From positions 62,001-126,000 of the forward strand of contig JANDLU010000001.1 in NCBI GenBank assembly GCA_024330215.1: a stretch of 64,000 bases of DNA, read 5' to 3'. The position numbers and the translations under genes were made by a program. This DNA comes from Candidatus Gaiellasilicea maunaloa. Lineage in GTDB: Bacteria; Actinomycetota; Thermoleophilia; Gaiellales; Gaiellaceae. The notes below the pieces were generated by a model that had not been told where the DNA came from, made no database searches, and worked only from the letters and a program-made list of their open reading frames with translations. This document shows, piece after piece, positions 31,004 to 42,229 of this stretch. Every line of letters starts with the position of its first letter. The stretch's first letter is position 1.

Positions 31004-32160
31004 ATCCGGCGGGCGCCGACCCAGGTACTCGCGTACCAGGAGTCGCTGAGGTTGGAGATCTTGACGACGTCGCCGGAGTGCGGAGCGTGGATGAACTGGC
31101 CACCGCCGATGTAGATCCCCATGTGGCCGAGCCCGTTGAAGAAGACGAGGTCGCCGCCCTCGAGTCGATCCCGGGAAACAGCCGAGCCCATCCCGTACTG
31201 CGACGCAGCATGATGGGGCAGGGAGACGCCGAGCTTCCCGTAGACGTACATGCTGAAGCCGGAGCAGTCGAAGCCGGAGGGATCGCCGCCGCCCCAGCGG
31301 TAGGGGACGCCGAGGTATTGCATCGCGATCCCGACGGCGCCACCGAAGCGAGCGGCAGGGGCGTCCAACGGCGCCACAGCGGGGTCGGCGGTGGTGAATG
31401 GAGCGGCCGTAGCGGCCGTAGCGGTGGGAGCGGCGACTCCCGGCGCGGGCGCCGCCGCTACGGACGGTGCCGCGGCCCGAGCCTGCGCCTGCTGTCGGCT
31501 GGCTGCGGCCAGCCGAGCTCTCGCCTGCGCCTCGAGCCGCGCTTGCCGGCGTGCCTCCGCGGCCTCGAGCTCGGCGATCTGGCCCTTGATCGAGCTCAGC
31601 ATCCGCTGGCGCTCGCGAAGCTGGCCCTCGATCGAGCTGCGCCGGCTCGCGCGCTCGTCGACGATCTTCGTCTGCGCCTTCCGGGCAGCCTCGAGCCGCT
31701 GCTTGCGCGAGCGCACCTCCAGCTTGGACGACTTGACCTCGCGCAGCACGCGGGCGTCCTGCTCGGAGACGCGCTCGACCGCATCGAGCCGGTTCAGCAG
31801 GTCGTCGAGCGACTCGGCACCGAGCAGCACCTCGACGGCGGACGACTCGCGTCCGTTCACGTAGAGCGCGACGAGCCGCTCGGAGAGGTGCTGCTGGGCT
31901 CCCGCGAGGCTCGAGCGGGCGATTGCGAGATGCCGTGCGTTCGTCTTCAGCTCCGCCTCGATTCCATCGAGCCTGACGGTCGCAAGGTTGTAGGCCTCGA
32001 CGGCGTGCCCGAGCTGACCGTCGATCGCACGGATCTGCGCGAGGACGTCCTGAGCCTCTGCCCGCTTGGCCGTCACGCTCGGGTCTGCCGACGCCGATTT
32101 CACCGAGCCGCCGACGACGGCCGCGAGAACCGCCGCGAGCAGCACGAGGAATGCCGGCAC
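31000..32160 (-). CDS. Secreted coiled-coil NlpC/P60 peptidoglycan endopeptidase
   Basis: A 386-residue protein with a signal peptide (VPAFLVLLAAVLAAVVGG), a long helical coiled-coil (about residues 35-230, with LERLVALYVNGRESSAVEVLLG-like repeats), an Ala/Pro linker and a C-terminal NlpC/P60 domain. The catalytic Cys is in GFDCSGFSMYVYG and the His in LGHMGIYIGGG. This is the RipA/CwlO arrangement, cutting peptidoglycan stems during growth or division. GTG at 32160 is chosen because the signal starts there. The stop overlaps the subtilase stop by four bases on the opposite strand. It diverges from a related coiled-coil gene at 32384. Confidence 0.88.
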   Translation of the reverse strand: MPAFLVLLAAVLAAVVGGSVKSASADPSVTAKRAEAQDVLAQIRAIDGQLGHAVEAYNLATVRLDGIEAELKTNARHLAIARSSLAGAQQHLSERLVALYVNGRESSAVEVLLGAESLDDLLNRLDAVERVSEQDARVLREVKSSKLEVRSRKQRLEAARKAQTKIVDERASRRSSIEGQLRERQRMLSSIKGQIAELEAAEARRQARLEAQARARLAAASRQQAQARAAAPSVAAAPAPGVAAPTATAATAAPFTTADPAVAPLDAPAARFGGAVGIAMQYLGVPYRWGGGDPSGFDCSGFSMYVYGKLGVSLPHHAASQYGMGSAVSRDRLEGGDLVFFNGLGHMGIYIGGGQFIHAPHSGDVVKISNLSDSWYASTWVGARRI

Positions 32161-32261
32161 TTGCCTTATGCTCGAACGAATCCGTCTCTCCGACCACGAG
32201 ACGACACGACACGGAGCTCCGGCGACACTCGCTGGGGGGCCAGGGGCGTCACAAGCTGGCC

Positions 32262-32290
32262 ACCCTAGCAGGCTGCTCGGACGCTTGCAA
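32262..32290 (-). promoter_or_regulatory. Putative promoter of the NlpC/P60 gene
   Basis: On the minus strand TTGCAA (32290-32285) and TAGGGT (32267-32262) are separated by 17 bases, close to the sigma-A consensus. This leaves a leader of roughly 95 bases before GTG at 32160. I could not fit a c-di-AMP (ydaO) riboswitch to that leader. Confidence 0.45.
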
Positions 32291-32383
32291 TCCGCAGACA
32301 AGCCAAAAACCGCATTCCCGAAGCGCCGTTCGCTGAGCACAAACACCGGCTCTGCAGGGGACCTGTGCTACTGTCCGCGCCCC

Positions 32384-33424
32384 GTGCGGAGCGTATCCAC
32401 GAGCGGCACGACTCGGCTTGCCGTCGTCGCCGCGAGTCTCGCCGCGGTCGCGGCGGTCGCGGTCGCGCTGGTTCCCGTCGGACTGGGCGCCGACTCGTCG
32501 GGGCTCCGACTCCGGGCGAACGAGGCACGGACCCAGGAGTCGTCGGCGGCGTCACGAGCGCAGGCCGCAGTGCTGACCCTCTACGCACTCGAGACCGAGC
32601 TTTCGGAGGCGCGTGCCAGCATTGCCGCCGCCGAGGCCAGACGCGCGGCCCTCGCCCGCGAGCGCGCCTCCGCCCGTCACCGACTCGAGCTGGCCCGAAG
32701 GGCGACGCGCATCTCGGAGACCAGGCTCGCCGAGCTCGTCCGGACGCTCTATGTGCAGGAAGGCGCCGACCCGCTCGCGGTCCTGCTCGGCGCCGGCTCG
32801 CTCGACGAGGCGCTCGTCGGACTCGACAACCTCGAGCGTGCGGCGGTCGACAATCGCCGCATCCTCGAGCAGGCGAGCTCGACCAGAGCCCGGCTCGAGC
32901 AGCTCGCCGCTCGATTCGATGCGCGAGACGCGGAGCTGGCCCACGTCTCCGAGGCGGCGCAGAGGAGACTGCTAGCACTCGAGGCGAAGCTTGCCGAGCG
33001 TGCGGCGTACATCGACTCGCTCGAGCGACGGCAGGGTCTGGCCGGCCAGAGGCTAGCAGCCCTCGAGGCGCAGGCCCGAGCAGCGGGGCGTCGAACCGAG
33101 GCTCTCACCACGCCGGGGCGGCTGCCGGCGGCGCTCGAGCCCGCAGCTCCCGTCGCGACGAGCGGGCAGACGCTGACGGTCTCGGCGGTCGGCTACAGCC
33201 TTCCTGGCCGAACGGCCTCCGGCCTGCCGGCAGGGCACGGCGCGGTCGCTGTCGACCCGAGCGTGATCCCCCTCGGGACACGGTTCTTCGTTCCCGGGTA
33301 TGGCGAAGCGGTCGCCGCGGACACCGGCGGCGCCGTCCTGGGCGCTGTCATCGATCTCTGGTTTCCCACGCCAGCCGCCGCGCGACGCTGGGGCCGGCGA
33401 ACCGTCTCGATCGCGATTCGCTGA
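32384..33424 (+). CDS. Secreted coiled-coil protein with 3D (DPBB) domain
   Basis: A 346-residue protein: signal anchor (LAVVAASLAAVAAVAVALVP), coiled coil (about 40-225, ALETELSEARASIAAAEARR and similar) and a C-terminal double-psi barrel of the 3D family. The 3D domain has GYSLPGRTASGLPAG, AVDPSVIPLGTRFFVPGYG and ADTGGAVLGAVIDLW, with the three Asp that name the family. Such domains occur in Rpf/MltA-like murein-acting proteins. Its coiled coil resembles that of the divergent NlpC gene (LYVQEGADPLAVLLGAGSLD against LYVNGRESSAVEVLLGAESL), so the two probably share an ancestor. GTG start at 32384. Confidence 0.85.
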   Translation: MRSVSTSGTTRLAVVAASLAAVAAVAVALVPVGLGADSSGLRLRANEARTQESSAASRAQAAVLTLYALETELSEARASIAAAEARRAALARERASARHRLELARRATRISETRLAELVRTLYVQEGADPLAVLLGAGSLDEALVGLDNLERAAVDNRRILEQASSTRARLEQLAARFDARDAELAHVSEAAQRRLLALEAKLAERAAYIDSLERRQGLAGQRLAALEAQARAAGRRTEALTTPGRLPAALEPAAPVATSGQTLTVSAVGYSLPGRTASGLPAGHGAVAVDPSVIPLGTRFFVPGYGEAVAADTGGAVLGAVIDLWFPTPAAARRWGRRTVSIAIR

Positions 33425-33478
33425 GCCGCGGCCACGGCCCGAGCAGGGCTCCGCGGAAACGGCCCGAACAGGACCTTC

Positions 33479-33530
33479 AGATGGTTGATCGGAAAATGGC
33501 GCGCAGCCGTGATTTTCCGATCAACCATCT
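33479..33530. terminator. Perfect 18-bp inverted repeat, possible terminator or operator
   Basis: The arms 33479-33496 and 33513-33530 are perfect 18-bp complements (left arm begins AGATGGTTGATCGGAAAA) around a 16-base GC-rich loop. It lies between the 3D-domain gene and the response regulator. As RNA it would be very stable. The A/T block near the loop rather than after the hairpin is unlike a normal intrinsic terminator, so a regulatory or mobile origin is possible. Confidence 0.5.
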
Positions 33531-33566
33531 AGACTGCCCGGCTCACGTGCCACCCCGGGGGACCCG

Positions 33567-34247
33567 ATGAACGAGACGGTAACGACGACGGACGACGAGC
33601 CGCGCGACGTGCGCGTTCTCCTCGTCGATGATCACGACCTCTTCCGCACCGGCCTGCGGAATCTGCTCGAAGTGCAGGGGATCCACATCGTCGGCGAGGC
33701 CGCCAGCGGCTCGGAGGCGCTCCGGATCGTCCGCGAGACGGCGCCCGACGTCGTCGTCATGGATCTGAACATGCCCGGCATGAACGGCGTCGAGGCGACG
33801 CGACACATGAGTCGGGATGCCCCTCTCACCCGCGTGATCGTCCTCACCGTCTCCGATCAGGAGCAGGACGTGATGCACGCGATCCTCGCGGGCGCCTGCG
33901 GCTACCTGCTCAAGGACGCGTCGATCCAGGATCTGATCCGGGGAATCGAGTCGGCCGCGGTCGGCGAGTCGCTGATCTCGCCGCACATCGCGGGCAAGGT
34001 GCTTCAGCACGTGCGCTCGACGACGGCGTCACCGGACGCCGCGGAGACGATCCGCGCCGAGCTCTCCGACCGGGAGGTACAGGTGCTGAAGCTGATCGCG
34101 AACGGCAAGGACAACGCGATGATTGCCGGCGAGCTGCACATCAGCCCGAAGACCGTCAAGAACCACATCTCGAACATCCTGATGAAGCTCCAGATGGAGA
34201 ACCGGATCCAGGCCGCGGTCTACGCCGTCCGCTCCGGGATCGTGTAG
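33567..34247 (+). CDS. NarL/FixJ-type response regulator
   Basis: A 226-residue two-domain regulator. The receiver domain has Asp21/Asp22 (LLVDDHD), the phospho-acceptor Asp66 (VVMDLNMPG) and a conserved Lys in YLLKDAS. The LuxR-type DNA-binding domain shows LSDREVQVLKLIANGKDNA and SPKTVKNHISNILMKL. No histidine kinase lies nearby, so it is an orphan here and its signal is unknown. Confidence 0.93.
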   Translation: MNETVTTTDDEPRDVRVLLVDDHDLFRTGLRNLLEVQGIHIVGEAASGSEALRIVRETAPDVVVMDLNMPGMNGVEATRHMSRDAPLTRVIVLTVSDQEQDVMHAILAGACGYLLKDASIQDLIRGIESAAVGESLISPHIAGKVLQHVRSTTASPDAAETIRAELSDREVQVLKLIANGKDNAMIAGELHISPKTVKNHISNILMKLQMENRIQAAVYAVRSGIV

Positions 34248-34251
34248 AGGG

Positions 34252-34611
34252 CTAGAGCGCGTGCGCCCGCAGCGCCGCGAGCAGTCTGCGCAGACCGACG
34301 AGCTCCCGGTCGAGCTCGTCGAGTGCACCGGTCAACTCGGCGATCCGGGTCTGATCGGGCTTCGGCGCGCGAACGACCGAGCGCAGCAGGCGCTCGACCT
34401 GCAACCGCTCGCCGCCGAGCCGCAGCGCGTGGGCGTACCCGTCGGTGAGCGTTTTCTCGGCGAGCGCACGCGAAACCCGCTCGCCGTCGGCGGGCCGGTC
34501 GAGCAGCGACCGAATCTCGGTCAGGACGGCGGGCAGATGCTGGCTCAGAGGAGCGCTCCACGCTCGATTATGGGATGCGTGTCGCGGACGGGCATGGGCC
34601 GTCGGGCCCAT
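34252..34611 (-). CDS. Hypothetical helical protein
   Basis: Up to 119 residues. The C-terminal two thirds look coding and helical (LPAVLTEIRSLLDRP, LTGALDELDRELVGLRRLLA). The first 20 residues are poor, and the ATG at 34611 lies inside the palindrome shared with the divergent dacB gene. The true start may be a downstream CTG or non-canonical codon. No family recognised. It abuts the response regulator gene end to end. Confidence 0.5.
   Translation of the reverse strand: MGPTAHARPRHASHNRAWSAPLSQHLPAVLTEIRSLLDRPADGERVSRALAEKTLTDGYAHALRLGGERLQVERLLRSVVRAPKPDQTRIAELTGALDELDRELVGLRRLLAALRAHAL
34594..34611. repeat. Palindrome ATGGGCC-N4-GGCCCAT, copy 2
   Basis: ATGGGCC (34594-34600) and GGCCCAT (34605-34611) repeat the palindrome at 11954-11971, again followed by CTT. 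It spans the apparent starts of two divergent genes. Confidence 0.4.
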
Positions 34612-35838
34612 CTTCCGACGGTGCGCGGCCCATCGCTCCTCCTCGTCCTGGTCGCAGCAGCGTTCACCTTCTCGCTCGCGTCTGCGCCGCCCGGACGAGC
34701 CGCCGATCCGACGCTGCCCTCCCGGCTCGCACGAGCGCTCGCGGTTCCCAATGTCGACCCGTCGCGAACCGCCGCGCTCGCCATCGACTTACGGAGCGGG
34801 ACGGTCGTCTACTCCCGGAATCCGTTGCTCTCCCTCCAACCGGCGTCGAACGAGAAGCTGCCAATCGCCTACGCTGCTCTGACGCTCCTCGGTAGCAACC
34901 ATCGCTTCCACACCGAGGTCGTCGGCACCGGCTCGCTCGTCGGCGATGTCTGGCACGGCAATCTCTTCCTGCGCGGCTTCGGCGATCCGACCCTCGAGCC
35001 CGCCGACCTCGACGCGCTCGCCGCCGACGTCGCCTCGTGGGGAATCGCCCGGGTCGACGGAGCCGTGATCGGCGACGAGTCGTGGTTCGATGCGCAACGC
35101 ACGGCGCCGGGCTGGAAGCCGAGCTTCTACATCGGACAGTCTCCCCCGCTCTCGGCGCTCGTCGTCGACCGCGGCTGGTTCCGCGGCCGCACCGCCAGGG
35201 AGCCGGCACTCGCAGCCGCGTCGCTCTTCCGCCGGGCGCTGGCATCGAAGGGCGTCGCCGTCCGCCGGAGCGCCCGCGCCGGCACGCTGACGACGTCCGG
35301 GTTCCCGCTCGCGCAGGATCTCTCCGAGCCGCTGACCGAGATCGTCCGTTTCATGGGCCGCGAGAGCGACAACTTCACGGCAGAGGTGCTGCTGAAGCAG
35401 CTCGGCGCGCTCTACGCCGACGACGGCTCGACAGCCGCGGGCGCCCGCGTCGTCGAAGACGCCCTCGCGGCCGCGAAGATCCCGCTCGGCGGCGTCCGGA
35501 TCGCCGACGGCTCGGGACTTTCGCGGCTCGATCGCCTCACAGCGTCCGCCGTCGTCGCCCTCCTCCTCGCCGGGATCGCCGACCCCGCGATCCGCGATGC
35601 CTTCCTCGGCTCGCTCGCCGTCGCCGGTGTGGACGGAACGCTGAGGAGCCGGCTCGAGTCGCGACCCGCGCGGGGGCGTGTGATCGCCAAGACCGGGACG
35701 ACGAGCGTCGCCTCCGCCCTCTCGGGCTTCGTCCGCGAGCGGTTCGTCTTCGCGATCCTCCAGAACGGCGCGCCCGTGTCGTCGTACTGGGCCCGTCGGG
35801 CGCAGGACCGGTTCGCGACGGTGCTCGCGGCGAGCTGA
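34594..35838 (+). CDS. dacB: D-alanyl-D-alanine carboxypeptidase/endopeptidase (PBP4, S13 family)
   Basis: A 414-residue penicillin-binding protein with an export signal (LLLVLVAAAFTFSLASAPPG). The S13 catalytic motifs are SNEK (Ser85, Lys88), SDN (258-260, in MGRESDNFTAEVLLKQLG) and KTG (366-368). GNLFLRGFGDPTL and DESWFDAQRTAPGW belong to the family's inserted domains. It trims or cleaves D-Ala-mDAP crosslinks in peptidoglycan. The ATG lies within the palindrome at 34594-34611; a downstream GTG at 34621 would also keep the signal. It converges with ligA. Confidence 0.9.
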   Translation: MGRRAHLPTVRGPSLLLVLVAAAFTFSLASAPPGRAADPTLPSRLARALAVPNVDPSRTAALAIDLRSGTVVYSRNPLLSLQPASNEKLPIAYAALTLLGSNHRFHTEVVGTGSLVGDVWHGNLFLRGFGDPTLEPADLDALAADVASWGIARVDGAVIGDESWFDAQRTAPGWKPSFYIGQSPPLSALVVDRGWFRGRTAREPALAAASLFRRALASKGVAVRRSARAGTLTTSGFPLAQDLSEPLTEIVRFMGRESDNFTAEVLLKQLGALYADDGSTAAGARVVEDALAAAKIPLGGVRIADGSGLSRLDRLTASAVVALLLAGIADPAIRDAFLGSLAVAGVDGTLRSRLESRPARGRVIAKTGTTSVASALSGFVRERFVFAILQNGAPVSSYWARRAQDRFATVLAAS

Positions 35839-35890
35839 GGGACAGTCCCTGGGACACGTCTCGGATGGACATGTCTGAGGGCCTGTCCCT
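35838..35890. terminator. Inverted repeat between convergent dacB and ligA
   Basis: AGGGACAG (35838-35845) pairs with CTGTCCCT (35883-35890). Between them GACACGTC and GACATGTC form a further imperfect repeat. The position between convergent genes suggests a bidirectional transcription end, but no T tract is present. Confidence 0.35.
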
Positions 35891-35896
35891 CCGCCC

Positions 35897-38564
<2,668 letters not shown>

Positions 38565-38573
38565 CTCGCGATG

Positions 38574-39293
38574 CTAGTCGTAGTCGACGCGCTCGAGATA
38601 CAGGCCCCAGGCGGGCGCCGTCAGCCCGCCCTCGCTGCGCGGGCGTGTCTCGAGCAGCCGAACGAGATCGTCCGGCGGGCGCTCGAGCATCGTCCCCACG
38701 AGGGTCCGCACCATGTGCCGGAGGAAGCTGCCGGCGGTCACGATGAAGTGGAGCTCGTCGTCTCGGCGCTCCCAGGCCGAGGCGGTGATCGTTCGCCGGA
38801 AGCTCGTGTGCTCGGTCTCGGCCGGGGTGAAAGCGGTGAAGTCGTGCTCGCCGAGCAAGAGCGCCGCCGAGCGCGCGAGCTCCTCCTCGTCGAGTGGTCG
38901 AGGCCACCAGAGAGCGCGTCGAGCCAGGAACGGCGAGCGCAGCCGGCGGCGGAGGATCCGATACCGGTAGCTGCGTCCCCGGGCCGAGTGCCGGGCGTCG
39001 AAGCCTGCCGTCGCCGCTTCCGCCCCCACGACCGCCACGTCGTCGGGCAGGATCGCGTTCAGCGCCCTCGCCACGCGGTCGACAGGCGGGCCACCCTCGA
39101 CCTCGACGCTGATCACTTGACCGAGCGCGTGCACGCCGGTGTCCGTCCGACCGGCGACGGCGAGCTCCGACCAGGACTGGAACAGCTCGTCGCAGGCCTC
39201 TCGGACGACGCTCTCGACGGTTCGCGCCCCGGGCTGACGAGCCCAGCCGCGGAAGCCGGTGCCATCGTACTCGAGCGTCAACTTCAGCCTCAC
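38574..39293 (-). CDS. truA: tRNA pseudouridine(38-40) synthase
   Basis: A 239-residue TruA that isomerises U38-40 in the tRNA anticodon arm. [16 protein letters not shown] opens the domain, Asp51 in [14 protein letters not shown] is the catalytic aspartate, and [16 protein letters not shown] and [14 protein letters not shown] are family blocks. The GTG start overlaps the NfeD-like gene stop by four bases. Position behind rplQ is usual for truA in many bacteria, here with one gene in between. Confidence 0.94.
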   Translation of the reverse strand: MRLKLTLEYDGTGFRGWARQPGARTVESVVREACDELFQSWSELAVAGRTDTGVHALGQVISVEVEGGPPVDRVARALNAILPDDVAVVGAEAATAGFDARHSARGRSYRYRILRRRLRSPFLARRALWWPRPLDEEELARSAALLLGEHDFTAFTPAETEHTSFRRTITASAWERRDDELHFIVTAGSFLRHMVRTLVGTMLERPPDDLVRLLETRPRSEGGLTAPAWGLYLERVDYD

Positions 39294-39610
39294 GCGACCT
39301 CGACGACGAGCGTGAGCCGCTCCACGGCGACGACCGCCACGACCGCGCCCTCGTCGGCGCCCCCCTCGCAGCGCGCCTGCCAGAGCTCGCCCTTGACCCG
39401 AATGCTCCCGACCGGCCGACACGGCGAGACAACGACCGCGCGCGCTCCGATCAGCGCCTCCACTCCCACCGCGGGGGTTCGCCGATGCGACCACTGCCAC
39501 AGGAACCAGGCTTCGACGAGCTCGACGGCTCCGCCGACCGCGACCGCGACGACGCCCCACGGGGACGGGAGGACGAAGACAGCGAGCCCGAGGGCGATGA
39601 GCAAGGCCAC
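39290..39610 (-). CDS. Small NfeD-like membrane protein
   Basis: A 106-residue protein from GTG at 39610: two membrane helices ([36 protein letters not shown]) followed by a small beta-barrel ([31 protein letters not shown]). This is the short NfeD layout in which an OB-like domain follows membrane helices. NfeD proteins work with stomatin-type proteins or ClpP-like proteases in membrane quality control; no partner lies here. Coupled to truA. Confidence 0.72.
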   Translation of the reverse strand: MALLIALGLAVFVLPSPWGVVAVAVGGAVELVEAWFLWQWSHRRTPAVGVEALIGARAVVVSPCRPVGSIRVKGELWQARCEGGADEGAVVAVVAVERLTLVVEVA

Positions 39611-39671
39611 CCTAGACGACGAACGCACACAGAATCTGCGCGCCTTCGTGACGAGACAATGACTTTTCGGC

Positions 39672-40070
39672 CTAAGCCGGGCGCTGCGGGCGGGCGGCGA
39701 ACGTCGTCGCGGGCTCGTAGTCGACGAGCTCCAGGTACACCATCTCCGCTGCGTCGCCCTGACGAGCGCCGAGCTTGACGATCCGCGTGTAGCCGCCCGG
39801 CCGATCCGCAAAGCGCGGCGCAACCTCGCCGAAGAGATGGCTGACGGCGTCGGGCGATCGCAGCTCCGAGAGCGCCTTGCGCCGCGCGGAGAGGTCGCCG
39901 CGCTTGCCGAGCGTGATCATCTTCTCCGCGAACGGCTTGACGGCCTTGGCCTTCGCCTCGGTCGTCTGGATCCGCCCGTGCTCGAGCAGCGCACCCGCGA
40001 GGTTCGAGTACAGCGCCTTCCGGTGCGCCGAATCGCGCCCCAGCTTCTTGCCTGCGCGGGCGTGCCGCAC
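39672..40070 (-). CDS. rplQ: 50S ribosomal protein L17
   Basis: A 132-residue L17. [20 protein letters not shown] at the N-terminus is diagnostic, and [21 protein letters not shown] is the family C-terminal block. It is the last gene of the ribosomal super-operon and starts with GTG overlapping the rpoA stop by one base. L17 sits at the exit-tunnel side of the large subunit. Confidence 0.96.
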   Translation of the reverse strand: MRHARAGKKLGRDSAHRKALYSNLAGALLEHGRIQTTEAKAKAVKPFAEKMITLGKRGDLSARRKALSELRSPDAVSHLFGEVAPRFADRPGGYTRIVKLGARQGDAAEMVYLELVDYEPATTFAARPQRPA

Positions 40071-41038
40071 TATTCGTCGCCTCGCAGGTTGAGTCCGTGC
40101 GACTGCAACGTCTCCTTGACCTCTTCGATCGACTTCTTGCCGAAGTTCGGGATCGCGGCCAGCTCGTTCTCCGACTTGGTCACGAGATCGCCGATCGTCT
40201 CGATCCCGACCCGCTTCAGGCAGTTGTACGAGCGGACGCCGAGCTCGAGCTCCTCGATCGGGAAGTTCTCCATCCCGTGTGCGGCCGGCGCCTCGATCCC
40301 CGTCTCTGCGGCCGCGGTCTCGCCGAAGCCCTCGATCCGGTCGAGGTCGGTGAAGATCGCGAGCTGCCGGATCAGGATCTCGGCCGCCTGACCGATCGCC
40401 TCGCGCGGCTCGAGCGAGCCGTCGGTCGTCACGTCGAGACGAAGCTTGTCGTAATCCGTCCGCTGCCCGACCCGAGCCGCCTCGACGTCGTACGAGACTC
40501 GGCGAACGGGCGAGAAAATCGAGTCGATCGGGATCACGCCGATCGGCTGCTCGGGGCCGCGATTGAGCTCGGCCGGCACGTAGCCGCGACCGCGGCCGAT
40601 CGTCAGCGTCATCTCGAGCTTGCCCTTGTCGGACAGATGCCCGATCACGAGCTCCGGATTGAGGATCTCGAGGTCGGCAGGCGCCTGGATGTCGGCAGCA
40701 GTGACCGGGCCGGAGCCCTTCTTCGCGATGTGCACCTCGACCTCGGGCGACTCGCCGTGGAGGAGGCAGATCAGGTTCTTCAGGTTGAGGATGACGTCGG
40801 TGACGTCCTCCTTGACCCCCGGCAGCGTCGTGAACTCGTGCGCAACGCCCTCGATCTTGACGGCGGTGACCGCGGCGCCTTCGAGCGACGAGAGCAGCAC
40901 GCGGCGCAGCGAGTTGCCGAACGTGTAGCCGAAACCGCGATCGAGCGGCTCGATCACGAAGATCCCACGGTTCTCGTTGATCTCCTCGTGGACGATCTTC
41001 GGGACCTGGAAGTCCATCAAGCTCATGCGTGTAGCCAA
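40070..41038 (-). CDS. rpoA: DNA-directed RNA polymerase alpha subunit
   Basis: A 322-residue alpha subunit. The N-terminal assembly domain has [20 protein letters not shown] and [15 protein letters not shown]. The C-terminal domain ([36 protein letters not shown]) binds UP-element DNA and activators. The TTG at 41038 is the start because AGGAGG lies seven bases before it; ATG at 41026 is an alternative. A stem-loop (TTTTTCGCC-GCA-GGCGAGAAA type) precedes the ribosome site. Confidence 0.95.
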   Translation of the reverse strand: MATRMSLMDFQVPKIVHEEINENRGIFVIEPLDRGFGYTFGNSLRRVLLSSLEGAAVTAVKIEGVAHEFTTLPGVKEDVTDVILNLKNLICLLHGESPEVEVHIAKKGSGPVTAADIQAPADLEILNPELVIGHLSDKGKLEMTLTIGRGRGYVPAELNRGPEQPIGVIPIDSIFSPVRRVSYDVEAARVGQRTDYDKLRLDVTTDGSLEPREAIGQAAEILIRQLAIFTDLDRIEGFGETAAAETGIEAPAAHGMENFPIEELELGVRSYNCLKRVGIETIGDLVTKSENELAAIPNFGKKSIEEVKETLQSHGLNLRGDE

Positions 41039-41116
41039 AACGATCCTCCTATTTCTCGCCTGCGGCGAAAAATACTAGTTTGAAATTGGACATTGAATTC
41101 GAAGTGTTCTTCCTAA

Positions 41117-41153
41117 ACTCCAAATAGATCGGCTTTCTCGATCTATTTGGAGT
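41117..41153 (-). promoter_or_regulatory. 15-bp hairpin at the rpsD stop codon
   Basis: Arms 41117-41131 and 41139-41153 (ACTCCAAATAGATCG and its complement) are a perfect 15-bp repeat with a seven-base loop. The 5' arm in the transcript contains the last S4 codons and the stop. It lies 80 bases before rpoA and has no T tract. It may protect or process the mRNA, or attenuate between rpsD and rpoA. Confidence 0.55.
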
Positions 41154-41763
41154 ACAGCTCGACGATGAGCGATTCCTGCACCGGCGTGTCGATCTCGGCG
41201 CGCTCGGGCCACTTCAGCACCTTGCCGGTGAGCCCCTCATGGTCGGCCTGGAGCCACGGCGCGACCGAGGCGGTCAGATCCGTGGCGTCGCGGATGGTCG
41301 GCTCGGCAGCGCTGCCGGACTTCATCGTGACGATGTCGTTCGGACGCACCCCGAAGCTCGGGATGTTGACCCGGCGGCCGTTGACCGTGAAGTGGCCGTG
41401 GCGGACGAGCTGACGGGCCTGAGCCCGCGAGCCTGCGAAGCCGAGTCGATAGACGACGTTGTCGAGCCGCGTCTCGAGCATCCGGAGCAGGTTCTCGCCC
41501 GGCGCGCCGGTGCCGCGGGTCGCCTTGTCGTAGTAGTTGCGGAACTGCTTCTCGAGCAGACCGTAGTAGCGGCGCGCCTTCTGCTTCTCGCGCAACTGGA
41601 GCAGGTACTCGCTCTGCTTGATTCGGCCGCGGCCATGCTCGCCCGGCGGATACGAGCGGCGCTCGATCGCGCACTTCTCGGTCAGACAGCGCTCGCCCTT
41701 GAGGAAGAGCTTCATCCCCTCGCGTCGGCAGATCCGGCACTTCGCTCCGAGATCCCTGGCCAT
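41143..41763 (-). CDS. rpsD: 30S ribosomal protein S4
   Basis: A 206-residue S4. The N-terminus carries the zinc form Cys9-x2-Cys12 and two further Cys (ERCLTEKC). The S4 RNA-binding domain follows ([34 protein letters not shown]). S4 nucleates 30S assembly and in many bacteria represses the alpha operon. The gene is preceded by the reduced copy of the intergenic element (41765-41823), which holds its ribosome site. Confidence 0.96.
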   Translation of the reverse strand: MARDLGAKCRICRREGMKLFLKGERCLTEKCAIERRSYPPGEHGRGRIKQSEYLLQLREKQKARRYYGLLEKQFRNYYDKATRGTGAPGENLLRMLETRLDNVVYRLGFAGSRAQARQLVRHGHFTVNGRRVNIPSFGVRPNDIVTMKSGSAAEPTIRDATDLTASVAPWLQADHEGLTGKVLKWPERAEIDTPVQESLIVELYSK

Positions 41764-41764
41764 C

Positions 41765-41823
41765 AGCGGCTCTCCTGGTGACGGTTACCCGTCGCCCTAA
41801 TAACTGTTGCCTGGAAAGCCACT
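41765..41823 (-). promoter_or_regulatory. Structured intergenic element, reduced copy (rpsK-rpsD)
   Basis: The arm at 41810-41823, starting at the S11 stop, can pair with 41765-41778, which carries AGGAGA, the S4 ribosome site. The borders GGCAAC and CGTCACC (transcript sense) are shared with the full copies. The inner conserved core is missing, leaving a short loop. Pairing has two non-Watson-Crick positions and one mismatch. Confidence 0.55.
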
Positions 41824-42229
41824 AAACCCGCCTCCGCTTCCGGGGACGGACCCCGTTGTGGGCCTGCGGGCTGACGTCCTTGACCCCGAGGATCTCGAGG
41901 CCGGCCGCCTGCAGCGAGCGGATCGCGGTCTCCCGGCCGGAGCCGGGTCCCTTGACGAAGACCTCGACCTTCTGGAGTCCGTGCTCCATCCCCTTGCGGG
42001 CACACGAGTCGGCGGTGACCTGGGCTGCGAACGGGGTCGACTTGCGCGAGCCCTTGAACCCGGCCGAGCCTGCGGACTCCCAGGCGATCACGTTGCCGTC
42101 CTTGTCGGTGAGAGCGACGATCGTGTTGTTGAAGGACGTCTTGATGTGCGCCTGGCCGATCGCGATGTTCTTGCGGACGCGCCGACGGGCCCGGCCACGA
42201 GTGGCCGCGGCTTTGCGAGGAGGAGCCAT
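41822..42229 (-). CDS. rpsK: 30S ribosomal protein S11
   Basis: A 135-residue S11. [34 protein letters not shown] and [17 protein letters not shown] are diagnostic. The tail [12 protein letters not shown] is typical. It lines the platform of the 30S subunit near the E-site mRNA. It overlaps the rpsM stop by one base. Confidence 0.96.
   Translation of the reverse strand: MAPPRKAAATRGRARRRVRKNIAIGQAHIKTSFNNTIVALTDKDGNVIAWESAGSAGFKGSRKSTPFAAQVTADSCARKGMEHGLQKVEVFVKGPGSGRETAIRSLQAAGLEILGVKDVSPQAHNGVRPRKRRRV

Noticed and set aside
28273..32268. 1331-codon plus-strand open frame across the subtilase and beyond
   Set aside because: An out-of-frame shadow of the subtilase that continues opposite the NlpC gene. 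It consists of Arg/Gly/Ala strings without domains.
32161..32340. Possible c-di-AMP (ydaO) riboswitch before the NlpC/P60 gene
   Set aside because: This riboswitch often precedes such genes in actinobacteria, but I could not place its conserved blocks in the leader, only a promoter.
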